Of a stretch of 64,000 nt of DNA, positions 27,958 through 37,510 are shown one piece after another. Source of the DNA: Lunatimonas salinarum (GTDB lineage Bacteria > Bacteroidota > Bacteroidia > Cytophagales > Cyclobacteriaceae). The stretch lies in NCBI RefSeq assembly GCF_017811155.1, contig NZ_JACVCV010000005.1, positions 186,001 through 250,000 of the forward strand, read 5' to 3'. The notes beneath the pieces were generated by a model. The model saw only the letters and a list, made by a program, of their open reading frames with translations. It had not been told where the DNA came from and searched no databases. Position numbers and translations under genes: made by a program. The first letter of the stretch is position 1. Every line of letters starts with the position of its first letter.

Positions 27958-29280
27958 ATGATGATGATCAGTGACTCGGAGATTTTAAGCGTCAAGCAGC
28001 GTTTCGGCATAATAGGCAATAGCCCGCTGCTCAATCATGCCATACAAGTGGCTATGCAGGCTTCCCCTACAGATATGACCGTGTTGATCACCGGTGAAAG
28101 TGGAAGTGGCAAAGAATCCTTTTCAAAAATCATCCACTCGCTTAGTACAAGGAAGCATGGAAAGTTTATAGCCATTAACTGCGGGGCGATACCAGAGGGA
28201 ACGATAGACTCTGAATTGTTTGGCCACGAAAAGGGTTCATTTACCGGCGCCTACGAAGCCAGAAAGGGCTATTTTGAAGTTACTGACGGCGGGTCTATTT
28301 TTTTGGATGAGATCGGCGAAATGCCACTTGGAACGCAAGCCAGGCTACTTCGGGTTTTGGAAAATGGCGAGTTTATAAAGGTGGGCTCCTCCAAGGTTCA
28401 GAAAACCGACGTACGGGTCATTGCAGCGACCAACGTGAACCTTATCAAGGCAGTAGAAAAAGGTAAGTTTAGAGAAGATCTCTATTACCGGTTAAATACA
28501 GTTCCCATTTACGTCCCTCCCCTACGCCAGCGTGGCGAAGATATCATCCTGCTGTTTAGGAAGTTTTCCTCAGACTTTTCAGACCGCTACCACGTGAAGC
28601 CTGTGACCCTTTCCGAGGACGCAAAGGCCCTGTTGCTCAAATTTCCTTTTCCAGGGAACATTCGCCAGTTAAAAAACATTGCCGAACAAATCTCTCTTCT
28701 GGAAAACACCCGGGAAGTTGATGCCATTACCCTTGGTAAATACCTGCCATCCACCAGCTACAATCTTCCCGTTTCACTGATCGGAAATAGACAAGGGGCA
28801 GAAAATCAGGATTTTTCCGAAAGGGAACTTCTGTACAAAGTACTATTTGACATGAAAAAGGATATGACGGATCTAAAAAAACTTGTTTTGGAATCCTATC
28901 AATCCGGTGGCCTTAGCCAATCCATCATGAAGAAACACCAAGGTTTATTCGAAGACATGGAAACCCACTCGGATGGCTTCGTGAGTGAGGAATCTGTTCC
29001 TTCTAATTTGCCGTTGGTACTGGAAAACCTACCAGAGCCTGACCTCCCCGAACGGGGGGTAAGTAGTGGACTCCCAAAAAGAGAATACCAAGAAGATGCC
29101 ATCGAAGACATCGCCCACGAAGAAGACGATCACTCCCTATCGATTGAGAAAAAAGAAAAAGAATTGATCGTCCGCGCACTGAAAAAACACGGCAATAAAC
29201 GTAAATATGCGGCTCAGGATTTGGGGATCTCGGAAAGGACACTCTACCGTAAGATTAAGCAGTATGATATTGAGGAATAA
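27958..29280 (+). CDS. Sigma-54-dependent transcriptional activator without receiver domain
   Basis: A 440-residue AAA+ activator of RNA polymerase sigma-54. The N-terminus goes straight into the AAA+ domain (Walker A GESGSGKES near residue 45, sigma-54 contact loop GSFTGA, Walker B IFLDEIGE), then a linker of low complexity (residues ~275-395) and a C-terminal Fis-type HTH (NKRKYAAQDLGISERTLYRKI). There is no receiver, PAS or GAF sensor domain, so activity must be controlled by level or a partner. It lies between miaB and lptE, a layout seen in other Cytophagales by my recollection; its targets may concern the envelope (inference). Confidence 0.93.
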   Translation: MMMISDSEILSVKQRFGIIGNSPLLNHAIQVAMQASPTDMTVLITGESGSGKESFSKIIHSLSTRKHGKFIAINCGAIPEGTIDSELFGHEKGSFTGAYEARKGYFEVTDGGSIFLDEIGEMPLGTQARLLRVLENGEFIKVGSSKVQKTDVRVIAATNVNLIKAVEKGKFREDLYYRLNTVPIYVPPLRQRGEDIILLFRKFSSDFSDRYHVKPVTLSEDAKALLLKFPFPGNIRQLKNIAEQISLLENTREVDAITLGKYLPSTSYNLPVSLIGNRQGAENQDFSERELLYKVLFDMKKDMTDLKKLVLESYQSGGLSQSIMKKHQGLFEDMETHSDGFVSEESVPSNLPLVLENLPEPDLPERGVSSGLPKREYQEDAIEDIAHEEDDHSLSIEKKEKELIVRALKKHGNKRKYAAQDLGISERTLYRKIKQYDIEE

Positions 29281-29287
29281 CCTACCT

Positions 29288-29809
29288 ATGTGGCGGACAT
29301 TTGTTTGCCTAGTTGCCCTTTTGCTTGCAGCTTGTAAGGTGGAATATAGCTTTACGGGAACCACCCTTGACTATAATGTCACCCAGACGTTTTCCGTGGA
29401 AAACTTCTTCAACGATTCAGGAGGCGGTCCTGCCAATATGGGGCAGCTTTTCACAGAAAACCTGAAGGATTATTTCCAACGAAACACGCAGCTCGAACTT
29501 ATAAGAGGCAACGGTGACCTTCAATTCTCTGGCGCAATAAGCCGCTACACGATCACTCCCCAAGCAACGGTTTCCAGTCAAAGCCCCACGCAGCCGGATC
29601 GTGCGGGACAGATGCGTATCACCATTGCTGTGGAGGTGGAGTTTGTTAATCTGGCCGACGAATCGGCAAATATGAAACGAACCTTTAATTTCTTTCAAGA
29701 CTACGACCCTAGAAACACCTCTCTTTTGCAGGTGGAAACTGAATTGGTGGAAGTAATTTTTGAAAATATTATTCAAGACGTTTTTACTTCCACAGTAGCA
29801 AACTGGTAA
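29288..29809 (+). CDS. lptE: LptE family LPS-assembly lipoprotein
   Basis: A 173-residue lipoprotein with the signal MWRTFVCLVALLLAAC (lipidated C16) and a body matching LptE of Bacteroidota (VEYSFTGTTLD, N-terminal beta strands, then ENLKDYFQRNTQLELI and a final helix EVIFENIIQDVF). LptE plugs LptD in the outer membrane for LPS insertion. The start at ATG 29288 gives a compact lipoprotein signal; an in-frame ATG at 29264 overlapping the previous gene is the alternative and also gives LLAAC. It follows the sigma-54 activator by 7 bp, so is likely cotranscribed. Confidence 0.85.
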   Translation: MWRTFVCLVALLLAACKVEYSFTGTTLDYNVTQTFSVENFFNDSGGGPANMGQLFTENLKDYFQRNTQLELIRGNGDLQFSGAISRYTITPQATVSSQSPTQPDRAGQMRITIAVEVEFVNLADESANMKRTFNFFQDYDPRNTSLLQVETELVEVIFENIIQDVFTSTVANW

Positions 29810-29855
29810 GTTTAGATTTTAACCGTTATATTTAACAAAACAAATTAAGCAAGGT

Positions 29856-30797
29856 GTGACAGCAAAGGAATTCTTAGCAGTGGTAAATCGGGGAAATAAC
29901 CTACAGGAAGGAGACCTAACCCAGTCCCTTGACCTTATTGCTGCCTATCCCTATTTTACGATTCCTCGCATCTTGGCAGCAAAGATTGCCGTATCCCAAA
30001 AAAATGAAGCAGCTTCCGAGTTCATATCCAATGCAGCAGTACGAGTTCCTAACCGAAGCCGTCTCAAGGAGTTGGTATACAGCGAATGGGGCTTTATAAA
30101 TCCTGCACCTGACGGCTTGGACATAGCGCTGTCAGTTACTGAGCAAGTAAATGTAGCGGAACCAGAACCAACCACCGATACACAGCACCCTGCTATGGAA
30201 TCTGAGTCCGGGGAGAAGGAAGCAGAGGACGCTTTACCGAATCAAATCGACGGAAATGGGAAGGATTTGGAAGAAAACGAGGTTCTTGTCGATAAAAGTC
30301 CTATAGATGCAATTTCCAAACGCCAAGAAGTACTTAAGCAATTGGAGAAAAACCTGTCCAAATTGCAGGAAAATGTTCAGGCTGAACCTGTAGGCCCGCT
30401 TGGGACGGAAGAAGCAGAACCTAAAACACATCAGAATAATAGCGGCAATTCTGAGCCGCGGGTTAACGAGTTGCTAGAAGCGATCAAAAAGAAGGAGAAA
30501 AAAGAAATCCCCAATGAGAAAGGAAAAGCTCAGATTGAACTGATTAGTCATTTTACCAAAAAAAACATCCGCTTAACGCCCCTGCCAAATCCGGATGGTT
30601 CAGGGCCGGTTCTTGAAGACCTCTCCATCAGCAGCACTAAACTCAACGACTCCATGGTGTCTGAAAGCTTTGCTAAGCTATTGGTAAAACAAAAAAAACT
30701 TCGGGAAGCCAAAAATATTTATGAGAAGTTACAGTTGAAATATCCAGATAAAAAAGCTTACTTTGCGGATTGTATTAAGAAATTGAATATAAATTAA
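29856..30797 (+). CDS. Conserved Bacteroidota protein of unknown function, C-terminal TPR-like
   Basis: A 313-residue cytoplasmic protein starting at GTG. The N-terminal ~75 residues are helical and hydrophobic-patterned (IAAYPYFTIPRILAAKIA). The middle is an acidic, low-complexity linker rich in E, K, N and Q (residues ~95-210). The C-terminus (SESFAKLLVKQKKLREAKNIYEKL) looks like a single TPR-type helical pair. I recognise no enzymatic motif. It sits between lptE and secG, 46 bp and 8 bp away, so a cotranscribed envelope or secretion-related role is a guess. Confidence 0.75.
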   Translation: MTAKEFLAVVNRGNNLQEGDLTQSLDLIAAYPYFTIPRILAAKIAVSQKNEAASEFISNAAVRVPNRSRLKELVYSEWGFINPAPDGLDIALSVTEQVNVAEPEPTTDTQHPAMESESGEKEAEDALPNQIDGNGKDLEENEVLVDKSPIDAISKRQEVLKQLEKNLSKLQENVQAEPVGPLGTEEAEPKTHQNNSGNSEPRVNELLEAIKKKEKKEIPNEKGKAQIELISHFTKKNIRLTPLPNPDGSGPVLEDLSISSTKLNDSMVSESFAKLLVKQKKLREAKNIYEKLQLKYPDKKAYFADCIKKLNIN

Positions 30798-30805
30798 CGA
30801 ATCAC

Positions 30806-31177
30806 ATGTTTACTGTATTTATTGGTATCATCATCGTTCTCGCCGTATTATTGATATTGGTGATCTTGGGTCAAAATTCAAAGGGCGGAGTCGGTGCTGC
30901 ATTTGGAGGAAGTGCCTCTCAGATAATGGGCGTAACCAAAACCGGAAATATTTTAGAAAAGGCTACGTGGGTGTTAGCTATCTCCATACTTGCTTTGTCA
31001 CTTGCTTCTTCTGCATTTAAGGGTACGAGTAGTAGCAGCATTACATCCCCAAACATTGAAAATGCCCGCAAACAAATATTAACGCCAAGTTTTGACGAAA
31101 ATTCTTTATTGCCTACTCCGCAGGAAGGCGAAGAAGCGGTGGAAGAGACACAAGAAGGAACATCCGAGCAAGAATAG
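30806..31177 (+). CDS. secG: Preprotein translocase subunit SecG
   Basis: A 123-residue SecG: two transmembrane helices (residues 3-22 and 50-68) joined by the conserved GGVGAAFGGSASQ loop. The ~45-residue C-terminal tail is Ser/Thr/Glu-rich and disordered. SecG supports SecYEG-SecA protein export through the inner membrane. It starts 8 bp after the preceding gene and is followed by a strong terminator, so it closes the miaB-to-secG run. Confidence 0.95.
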   Translation: MFTVFIGIIIVLAVLLILVILGQNSKGGVGAAFGGSASQIMGVTKTGNILEKATWVLAISILALSLASSAFKGTSSSSITSPNIENARKQILTPSFDENSLLPTPQEGEEAVEETQEGTSEQE

Positions 31178-31210
31178 ACACACTGCTTTCTAATCGAACG
31201 ATATCCTTCG

Positions 31211-31256
31211 GAAACTTCTGAAAAAGCAGAAAATGCTCTTTCAGAAGTTTTTTTTA
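31211..31256 (+). terminator. Terminator after secG
   Basis: Long stem AAACTTCTGAAA/TTTCAGAAGTTT with an inner AGCA/TGCT extension and a T-run, 33 bp after the secG stop. Confidence 0.92.
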
Positions 31257-31380
31257 TAACCAGACTTGCCTCTTTGATTTTACAACCCCAATTGATTCAA
31301 TTCCATATTTCTTGCAACACTTACGCCACTTGAACAGTACATTCAAGAATCCCAAATCTTTGTTTGATTCACTTGACGCA

Positions 31381-31411
31381 TTGATAAAAAAGATATTTTT
31401 TTGTACCTTTC
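31381..31411 (+). promoter_or_regulatory. Candidate promoter of the fatty acid hydroxylase gene
   Basis: TTG (31381-31383), 20 bp, TACCTTTC (31404-31411), one mismatch from TAnnTTTG, 36 bp before the ATG. Confidence 0.45.
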
Positions 31412-31447
31412 ACCCTACTCATAACTAATCAAAATCTATCATACCTT

Positions 31448-32407
31448 ATGTTCGAAAACCACTTAACCATGCAGGATTTGGGAACTGAAAATTGGCCCAA
31501 CATCATCATGTGGGCAGCTCCAGTCATGTTTCTCCTTGTTTTTGCAGAATGGGGATTAAGCTTGTATAAAAATAAAGACACCTACGACGGCAAAGACTTT
31601 TTAGCAGCTGCTACCATCGGTCTTGTCAATGTTGGAATAAGCGCACTCATCAAAGTGTTTACATTTGGTCTTGCCCTGTTTTTCTGGAATATCAGCCCTT
31701 TTAGGATCCCTGCCACATGGTGGTCCTTTATTCTTTGCTTCTTTGCAGTAGATTTTGCGAGATACTGGGCACACCGCATTTCGCACGAGCAGCGCTTTTG
31801 GTGGGCTACCCACATCACCCACCACAATTCCAAAAAATACAATTTCTCGGTTTCCTTTCGTTTGGGGTGGACCCAGCATATTAAAATTATATTTTTCGTT
31901 CCAGTAATGTTCATGGGATTTGATCCTTTTGTTTTCTTCATCTGCCATCAGATCGCTGTTTTATACCAATTTTGGATTCACACGGAGTACATTACAAAAT
32001 TGCCAGCACCTATTGAGTACTTCTTTACCACGCCGTCCCACCATCGGGTACACCACGCTAGTGACGCCCATTACCTAGATAAAAACTACGGATCTACATT
32101 TATTATCTGGGATCGTATGTTTGGCACATTCATGCCCGAAAAAGAGCGTCCTACCTATGGAATAACGAAAAATGTGGACTCTTACAACCCCGTTTATTTG
32201 GTTTTCCATGAGTGGATTGACATATTCAAAGATCTCAGAAAAGCTGAAAGCTTTTCTGAGGGTTATCAGATACTGTTTGCAAAACCGGGAGCAGAGATCA
32301 TCAAAAACAAAGAAAAAGAACGTCAGCTGGCTGTAGAAAAAGCAGGAGTTAAGCCCACACCTATTTTGACAAGGGAAGAAAAATCACTTTTGAAGAAAAA
32401 GGATTAA
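31448..32407 (+). CDS. Sterol desaturase/fatty acid hydroxylase family protein
   Basis: A 319-residue membrane di-iron enzyme. About four helices surround three histidine clusters: HRISH, HITHHN and HHRVHH, the eight-histidine metal site of the family (FA_hydroxylase). It probably hydroxylates or desaturates a lipid such as a fatty acid, sterol or carotenoid; the substrate is not visible from sequence. The C-terminal ~40 residues are charged and cytosolic. It is monocistronic, with a promoter candidate just upstream and a long hairpin terminator downstream. Confidence 0.93.
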   Translation: MFENHLTMQDLGTENWPNIIMWAAPVMFLLVFAEWGLSLYKNKDTYDGKDFLAAATIGLVNVGISALIKVFTFGLALFFWNISPFRIPATWWSFILCFFAVDFARYWAHRISHEQRFWWATHITHHNSKKYNFSVSFRLGWTQHIKIIFFVPVMFMGFDPFVFFICHQIAVLYQFWIHTEYITKLPAPIEYFFTTPSHHRVHHASDAHYLDKNYGSTFIIWDRMFGTFMPEKERPTYGITKNVDSYNPVYLVFHEWIDIFKDLRKAESFSEGYQILFAKPGAEIIKNKEKERQLAVEKAGVKPTPILTREEKSLLKKKD

Positions 32408-32437
32408 GCGCGATCGGCTTTCATGATCGAATGTATG

Positions 32438-32483
32438 ACAGTCAATGCCTAAGTGGAAATCACTTAGGCATTGACTGTTTTTA
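32438..32483 (+). terminator. Terminator of the fatty acid hydroxylase gene, nested in the convergent gene
   Basis: Perfect 18-bp stem ACAGTCAATGCCTAAGTG/CACTTAGGCATTGACTGT (32438-32455 with 32461-32478), 5-base loop, then TTTTT. The right arm encodes the last codons (TVNA, stop) of the convergent minus-strand gene. Confidence 0.92.
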
Positions 32484-33174
32484 ATAGAAGGCGCTTGCTT
32501 ATGGGAACCAAGCTTTCTTCAAATGGCACCAAGTTTTCAGAGTGAATACGCCACGCGGAGGGGTTGGGAAGATCTGTAAAACGCTTGGCAAGATCCAATT
32601 TGATTTTTTGAAGCGTATTTACGAGTGAATACCGAGCCTTTTCTACAAACCGCAGCGCGATCCCTCTCAACAAGTCCCCACTTTGATGAAAAATACTTAC
32701 GGTGTATCGGTAGATAAAAATATCCTTATTCCGCTCGAAGGTTAACAATGCATAGCCTTCCCGCTGATATATCGGGGTGATCCCCACCGGCTCAATGGCT
32801 ATTCCCCTTTCGATCAAGTCATAAATCGCCTTTCCATCCTCAATGTGATGCTTGATCTGCGGCAAAGCAAAATCCACAATGGACTGCATTTCTTTGATCC
32901 ATTCATCATCTTGTACCCTTTCTTGATAAGATAACTGTAGCCTCTCCCATTCCAGTCCCTTCACTGTTTTGGGAAATGATGCTTTCAGCTGGGATTTCCC
33001 AGACTCCAACGCCTTTAGCTTTTCGTAATGCTGAATTAACTCGGCAAGTGGCGGATAGAGTTTGACTTCCCTAAACTGAACGTTAACATGCTGCAGATAG
33101 GCAAGTAACATGTATTTTTTATATTCAAAATCCATCCAGCCTTCTGACAACCAATTTTCTGACAAGGTAATCAT
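32464..33174 (-). CDS. Hypothetical protein of Bacteroidota type
   Basis: A 236-residue soluble protein; no signal peptide or membrane segment. It is helical and charged in the first half (LAELIQHYEKLKALESGKSQLKASF) and mixed later, with segments such as GIAIEPVGITPIYQREGYALL and RIHSENLVPFEESLVPISKR. I recognise no family or catalytic motif. Codon use matches its neighbours. It is convergent with the hydroxylase gene and divergent from groES, with a 340-bp gap to it. Confidence 0.75.
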   Translation of the reverse strand: MITLSENWLSEGWMDFEYKKYMLLAYLQHVNVQFREVKLYPPLAELIQHYEKLKALESGKSQLKASFPKTVKGLEWERLQLSYQERVQDDEWIKEMQSIVDFALPQIKHHIEDGKAIYDLIERGIAIEPVGITPIYQREGYALLTFERNKDIFIYRYTVSIFHQSGDLLRGIALRFVEKARYSLVNTLQKIKLDLAKRFTDLPNPSAWRIHSENLVPFEESLVPISKRLLLKTVNA

Positions 33175-33514
33175 ATGCGTTTTCTGTCTATTTCGAAACC
33201 CCGTACAAAGATCACCATTTACACTGCATGGAACACCCTGTATGACATTTTATCCCTAACGTTGCCTAAATACGGGCAATTCCCGATGATTAACGGCCTT
33301 TAATCAGACAAAAGTTAGCAAAAACTGACATGCCGATCAATACCTTGACGAAAAAATGTCAGACTAATTTTCGGGTTATACGGTAAACCTGACATGCCTT
33401 CTCTCCAAATTGCGACGATATGGCAGTATTTATAACGCCAAATCAATTGGCATAATAAGTGCAATGTGGGACTTTGTAATTGTTGAAACTTAACTTTATA
33501 AAATAGCTAAACAA
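33175..33514. other. Regulatory gap upstream of groES
   Basis: 340 bp between divergent genes. The heptamer CTGACAT occurs at 33325-33331 and 33389-33395 and, inverted as ATGTCAG, at 33356-33362. No CIRCE (TTAGCACTC, 9 bp, GAGTGCTAA) is present. TTTG (33473-33476) and TAACTTTA (33491-33498) are promoter-like but only 14 bp apart. The CTGACAT set is the best heat-shock operator candidate. Confidence 0.4.
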
Positions 33515-33793
33515 ATGTCTAAAGTGAACATTAAACCTTTAGCAGACCGGGTTTTGGTAGAACCTGCTGCAGCCGAAGAAAAAACAGCCTCAGGCCTTTA
33601 CATTCCTGACACTGCAAAAGAAAAGCCTCAGAAAGGCACCATCGTAGCAGTAGGCAACGGCAAAAAAGATGAGCCATTGACAGTAAAGGTTGGTGACACC
33701 GTACTATACGGTAAGTACTCTGGCACCGAGCTAAATGTTGACGGTACGGATTATTTGATCATGAGGGAGGCCGATATTTTCGCGATCCTTTAA
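33515..33793 (+). CDS. groES: Co-chaperonin GroES
   Basis: A 92-residue GroES (Cpn10), the heptameric lid of the GroEL chaperonin. Typical features: [25 protein letters not shown], the mobile loop, [12 protein letters not shown] and the end [12 protein letters not shown]. Usual length for the family. It is followed 42 bp later by groEL, so the standard groESL operon. Upstream heptamers may mediate heat induction. Confidence 0.98.
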   Translation: MSKVNIKPLADRVLVEPAAAEEKTASGLYIPDTAKEKPQKGTIVAVGNGKKDEPLTVKVGDTVLYGKYSGTELNVDGTDYLIMREADIFAIL

Positions 33794-33823
33794 TCATTCA
33801 TCTATTCAGAAAAACTAAATTAA

Positions 33824-35470
<1,647 letters not shown>

Positions 35471-35496
35471 TCTCGTTCACTTCGTGATATTTCTTG

Positions 35497-35528
35497 CAGG
35501 GAGGTCTAAAAACCTCCCTGTTTTTTTT
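35497..35528 (+). terminator. Terminator of groESL
   Basis: Perfect 9-bp stem CAGGGAGGT/ACCTCCCTG with a 6-base loop, followed by eight T. Confidence 0.95.
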
Positions 35529-35639
35529 ATTTTTGTTTTTAATTTTACACTCTTGTACAGTTTGACCGTATAATCCAAACGTTTAACTACACCCGGTCTT
35601 CCTTACATACTGATTTTATACATTACAAGCACGCTATCA

Positions 35640-36017
35640 ATGCATTTGTTCGACCTGATTGTTTTAATTGACGATGATCCGATAAATAACCTTATTAACA
35701 AACGGTTGATCAACAAACTGCATATATCCCCTGCTACCAAAGATTTCCTTGAAGCTGAACTTGCACTCTCTGATATTCAGTCCAAAGATACCCAGCAAAA
35801 ACTACTGATCTTAGTAGACATCAACATGCCTGTGATGAACGGATGGGATTTTTTAGAGGAGTATGCACAATCCTGCATCGGCAGAAAAGATACGATTATC
35901 ATGCTGTCCAGCAGCATCGATTTCCAGGATAGGCAGCGGGCCAAAGAATTCCCCTATGTAAGCGGTTTTATCGAAAAGCCACTTACGTTTGAAAAATTGA
36001 AACCACTAATCGAATAA
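35640..36017 (+). CDS. Single-domain response regulator
   Basis: A 125-residue stand-alone receiver. Acidic pocket D11-D13 (LIDDDP), phospho-acceptor D60 in LVDINMPVMNG, a conserved serine in LSSS and the lysine of IEKPLT are all present, so it should be phosphorylated. There is no output domain; it may shuttle phosphate or bind a partner, and could serve one of the orphan kinases farther right (inference). It is convergent with the TolC gene of the ABC operon; the two stop codons are 11 bp apart and share a 7-bp inverted repeat (36012-36034). Confidence 0.92.
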   Translation: MHLFDLIVLIDDDPINNLINKRLINKLHISPATKDFLEAELALSDIQSKDTQQKLLILVDINMPVMNGWDFLEEYAQSCIGRKDTIIMLSSSIDFQDRQRAKEFPYVSGFIEKPLTFEKLKPLIE

Positions 36018-36028
36018 CGAAAAAAGGG

Positions 36029-37510
36029 TTATTCTTCGAATCCAATACCCGCCGCGACGCGGACTTTTGAAATGGCTATTTTTTGGTTCGCGTTGATGGA
36101 GTTCAACACAACCAAGGCGTCAAATAGGGATATCTCCCTTGCGTTAATTAGGAATAATGAACTCTCTCCCATTTCAAAACGGATACGCTCACCTTCCAAC
36201 AGACGCTGCAACCCTTTGATATTGTTATCAAAGGTCACCAGTTGCCTTCCCAGCACCAAATAACTATTGTATTCCTTCTCTAAAGTAGCCAGTAATTTCT
36301 GAACACTTAAATCCCGCTTATAACGAGTCATGTTTATCTTTGCCCGTGTAGCACCCAAAGCGCCTCTTTCCTTCCTCAAAAACAATGGTGTGCTGATACT
36401 TATCCCCCATTTATAATCATTTTCAAAAAAAGGACCTGTCTCCAAGGGGCGCACAGATTCGGAAAGAAAATTATAATTGACCTTTACGGTCGGCTTTAGC
36501 TGTTCTGCTTTCCAACGTCTGTCAATATCCAAAAACTCCAAGTCGTAATCCAACAGCCTTAACTCCGGATGATTGGGAAGCATACTCCTCAACTCTACAA
36601 TATCTACGACATCGGAAACCTCTGTGGTCAGGCTCATCGGTGATATTTCGGGATTTAAAAAAATGGGATTTTCGTCTGCATCCCACAGGAAAACATTTAG
36701 CTCTTGTGTCTTTGCGAAAAATGCGTTTTCCGCGTTTTGCAGCCGGATAGTACGATTCAACACCTGCGTATAAGCTTCAACGGTATCTATCGCAGGCAGG
36801 TCTCCAAATTCAAAACTTGACTTGATCGCTTCAAATCGTACTTGAGCCAAGCTTACACCCTCCTGAAATACCTTGAGATCTGCGTATGCCTTCGCCCAAT
36901 CCCAATAGGCAAAAGTCGCATCCAAATAAAGGTTATTTAATAAAAACCTCCTCTCCTCTACCGTGGCATCGGCATATACCTGCGCCTGTCGTAAAGCCGC
37001 TCTTCTTCGGTCAATAAAGAGCCCCTCACCTAAGTTGATCGACGCTCCTGCTGCTAATAGCCCATTCTGGGGCACGGTATTTTCCGCATTCAAATACGTA
37101 CCCATATTTTGCTCAAACACCCCCTTAAGCTCAACACCGGCGACCGTCGGAACGACAATTCCTCCCTCTCGTTTGTTGTAATACTGCGTATTGCTGTATT
37201 TCTTTTCATTTTGATCTCCGTAAATTATCGGATCAAAGCCTCCCCGGGCCATTCGTAACTCTTGTCTGCCCAATTCCAATGTAAGATCCCCTTGCTTTGC
37301 CAGCGGATGAAAATCCCTCACCCACACCAGAAAATCCGAATAAGTGAGTGTTTCTTGCGCAAGCGTCCTGTGGCCACTAAACACCAGGAATAGTATGCAA
37401 AAAACGGGGATAAATAAAAACTGCCTTCGTTGGTTCGATGGTTCGGATGGTGTCAGCACTTTTGAATCTAATTTATTAGACAAACAATGATTATTCTTCC
37501 AAGGTCTCAC
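36029..37510 (-). CDS. TolC family outer-membrane protein of the ABC export operon
   Basis: A 493-residue TolC-type channel with a longer basic N-terminus than usual (residues 1-28) before the hydrophobic signal (FLFIPVFCILFLVFSG) and the mature start near AQETLTYSDF. Helical OEP repeats follow. If M1 is real, the signal is preceded by an unusual ~28-residue extension; an internal start is possible. The start overlaps the HlyD gene stop by 4 bp (ATGA). It provides the outer-membrane exit of the HlyD/ABC system. Confidence 0.88.
   Translation of the reverse strand: MRPWKNNHCLSNKLDSKVLTPSEPSNQRRQFLFIPVFCILFLVFSGHRTLAQETLTYSDFLVWVRDFHPLAKQGDLTLELGRQELRMARGGFDPIIYGDQNEKKYSNTQYYNKREGGIVVPTVAGVELKGVFEQNMGTYLNAENTVPQNGLLAAGASINLGEGLFIDRRRAALRQAQVYADATVEERRFLLNNLYLDATFAYWDWAKAYADLKVFQEGVSLAQVRFEAIKSSFEFGDLPAIDTVEAYTQVLNRTIRLQNAENAFFAKTQELNVFLWDADENPIFLNPEISPMSLTTEVSDVVDIVELRSMLPNHPELRLLDYDLEFLDIDRRWKAEQLKPTVKVNYNFLSESVRPLETGPFFENDYKWGISISTPLFLRKERGALGATRAKINMTRYKRDLSVQKLLATLEKEYNSYLVLGRQLVTFDNNIKGLQRLLEGERIRFEMGESSLFLINAREISLFDALVVLNSINANQKIAISKVRVAAGIGFEE

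Noticed and set aside
33175-33514. CIRCE/HrcA operator of groESL
   Set aside because: TTAGCACTC with its inverted partner was looked for and not found.
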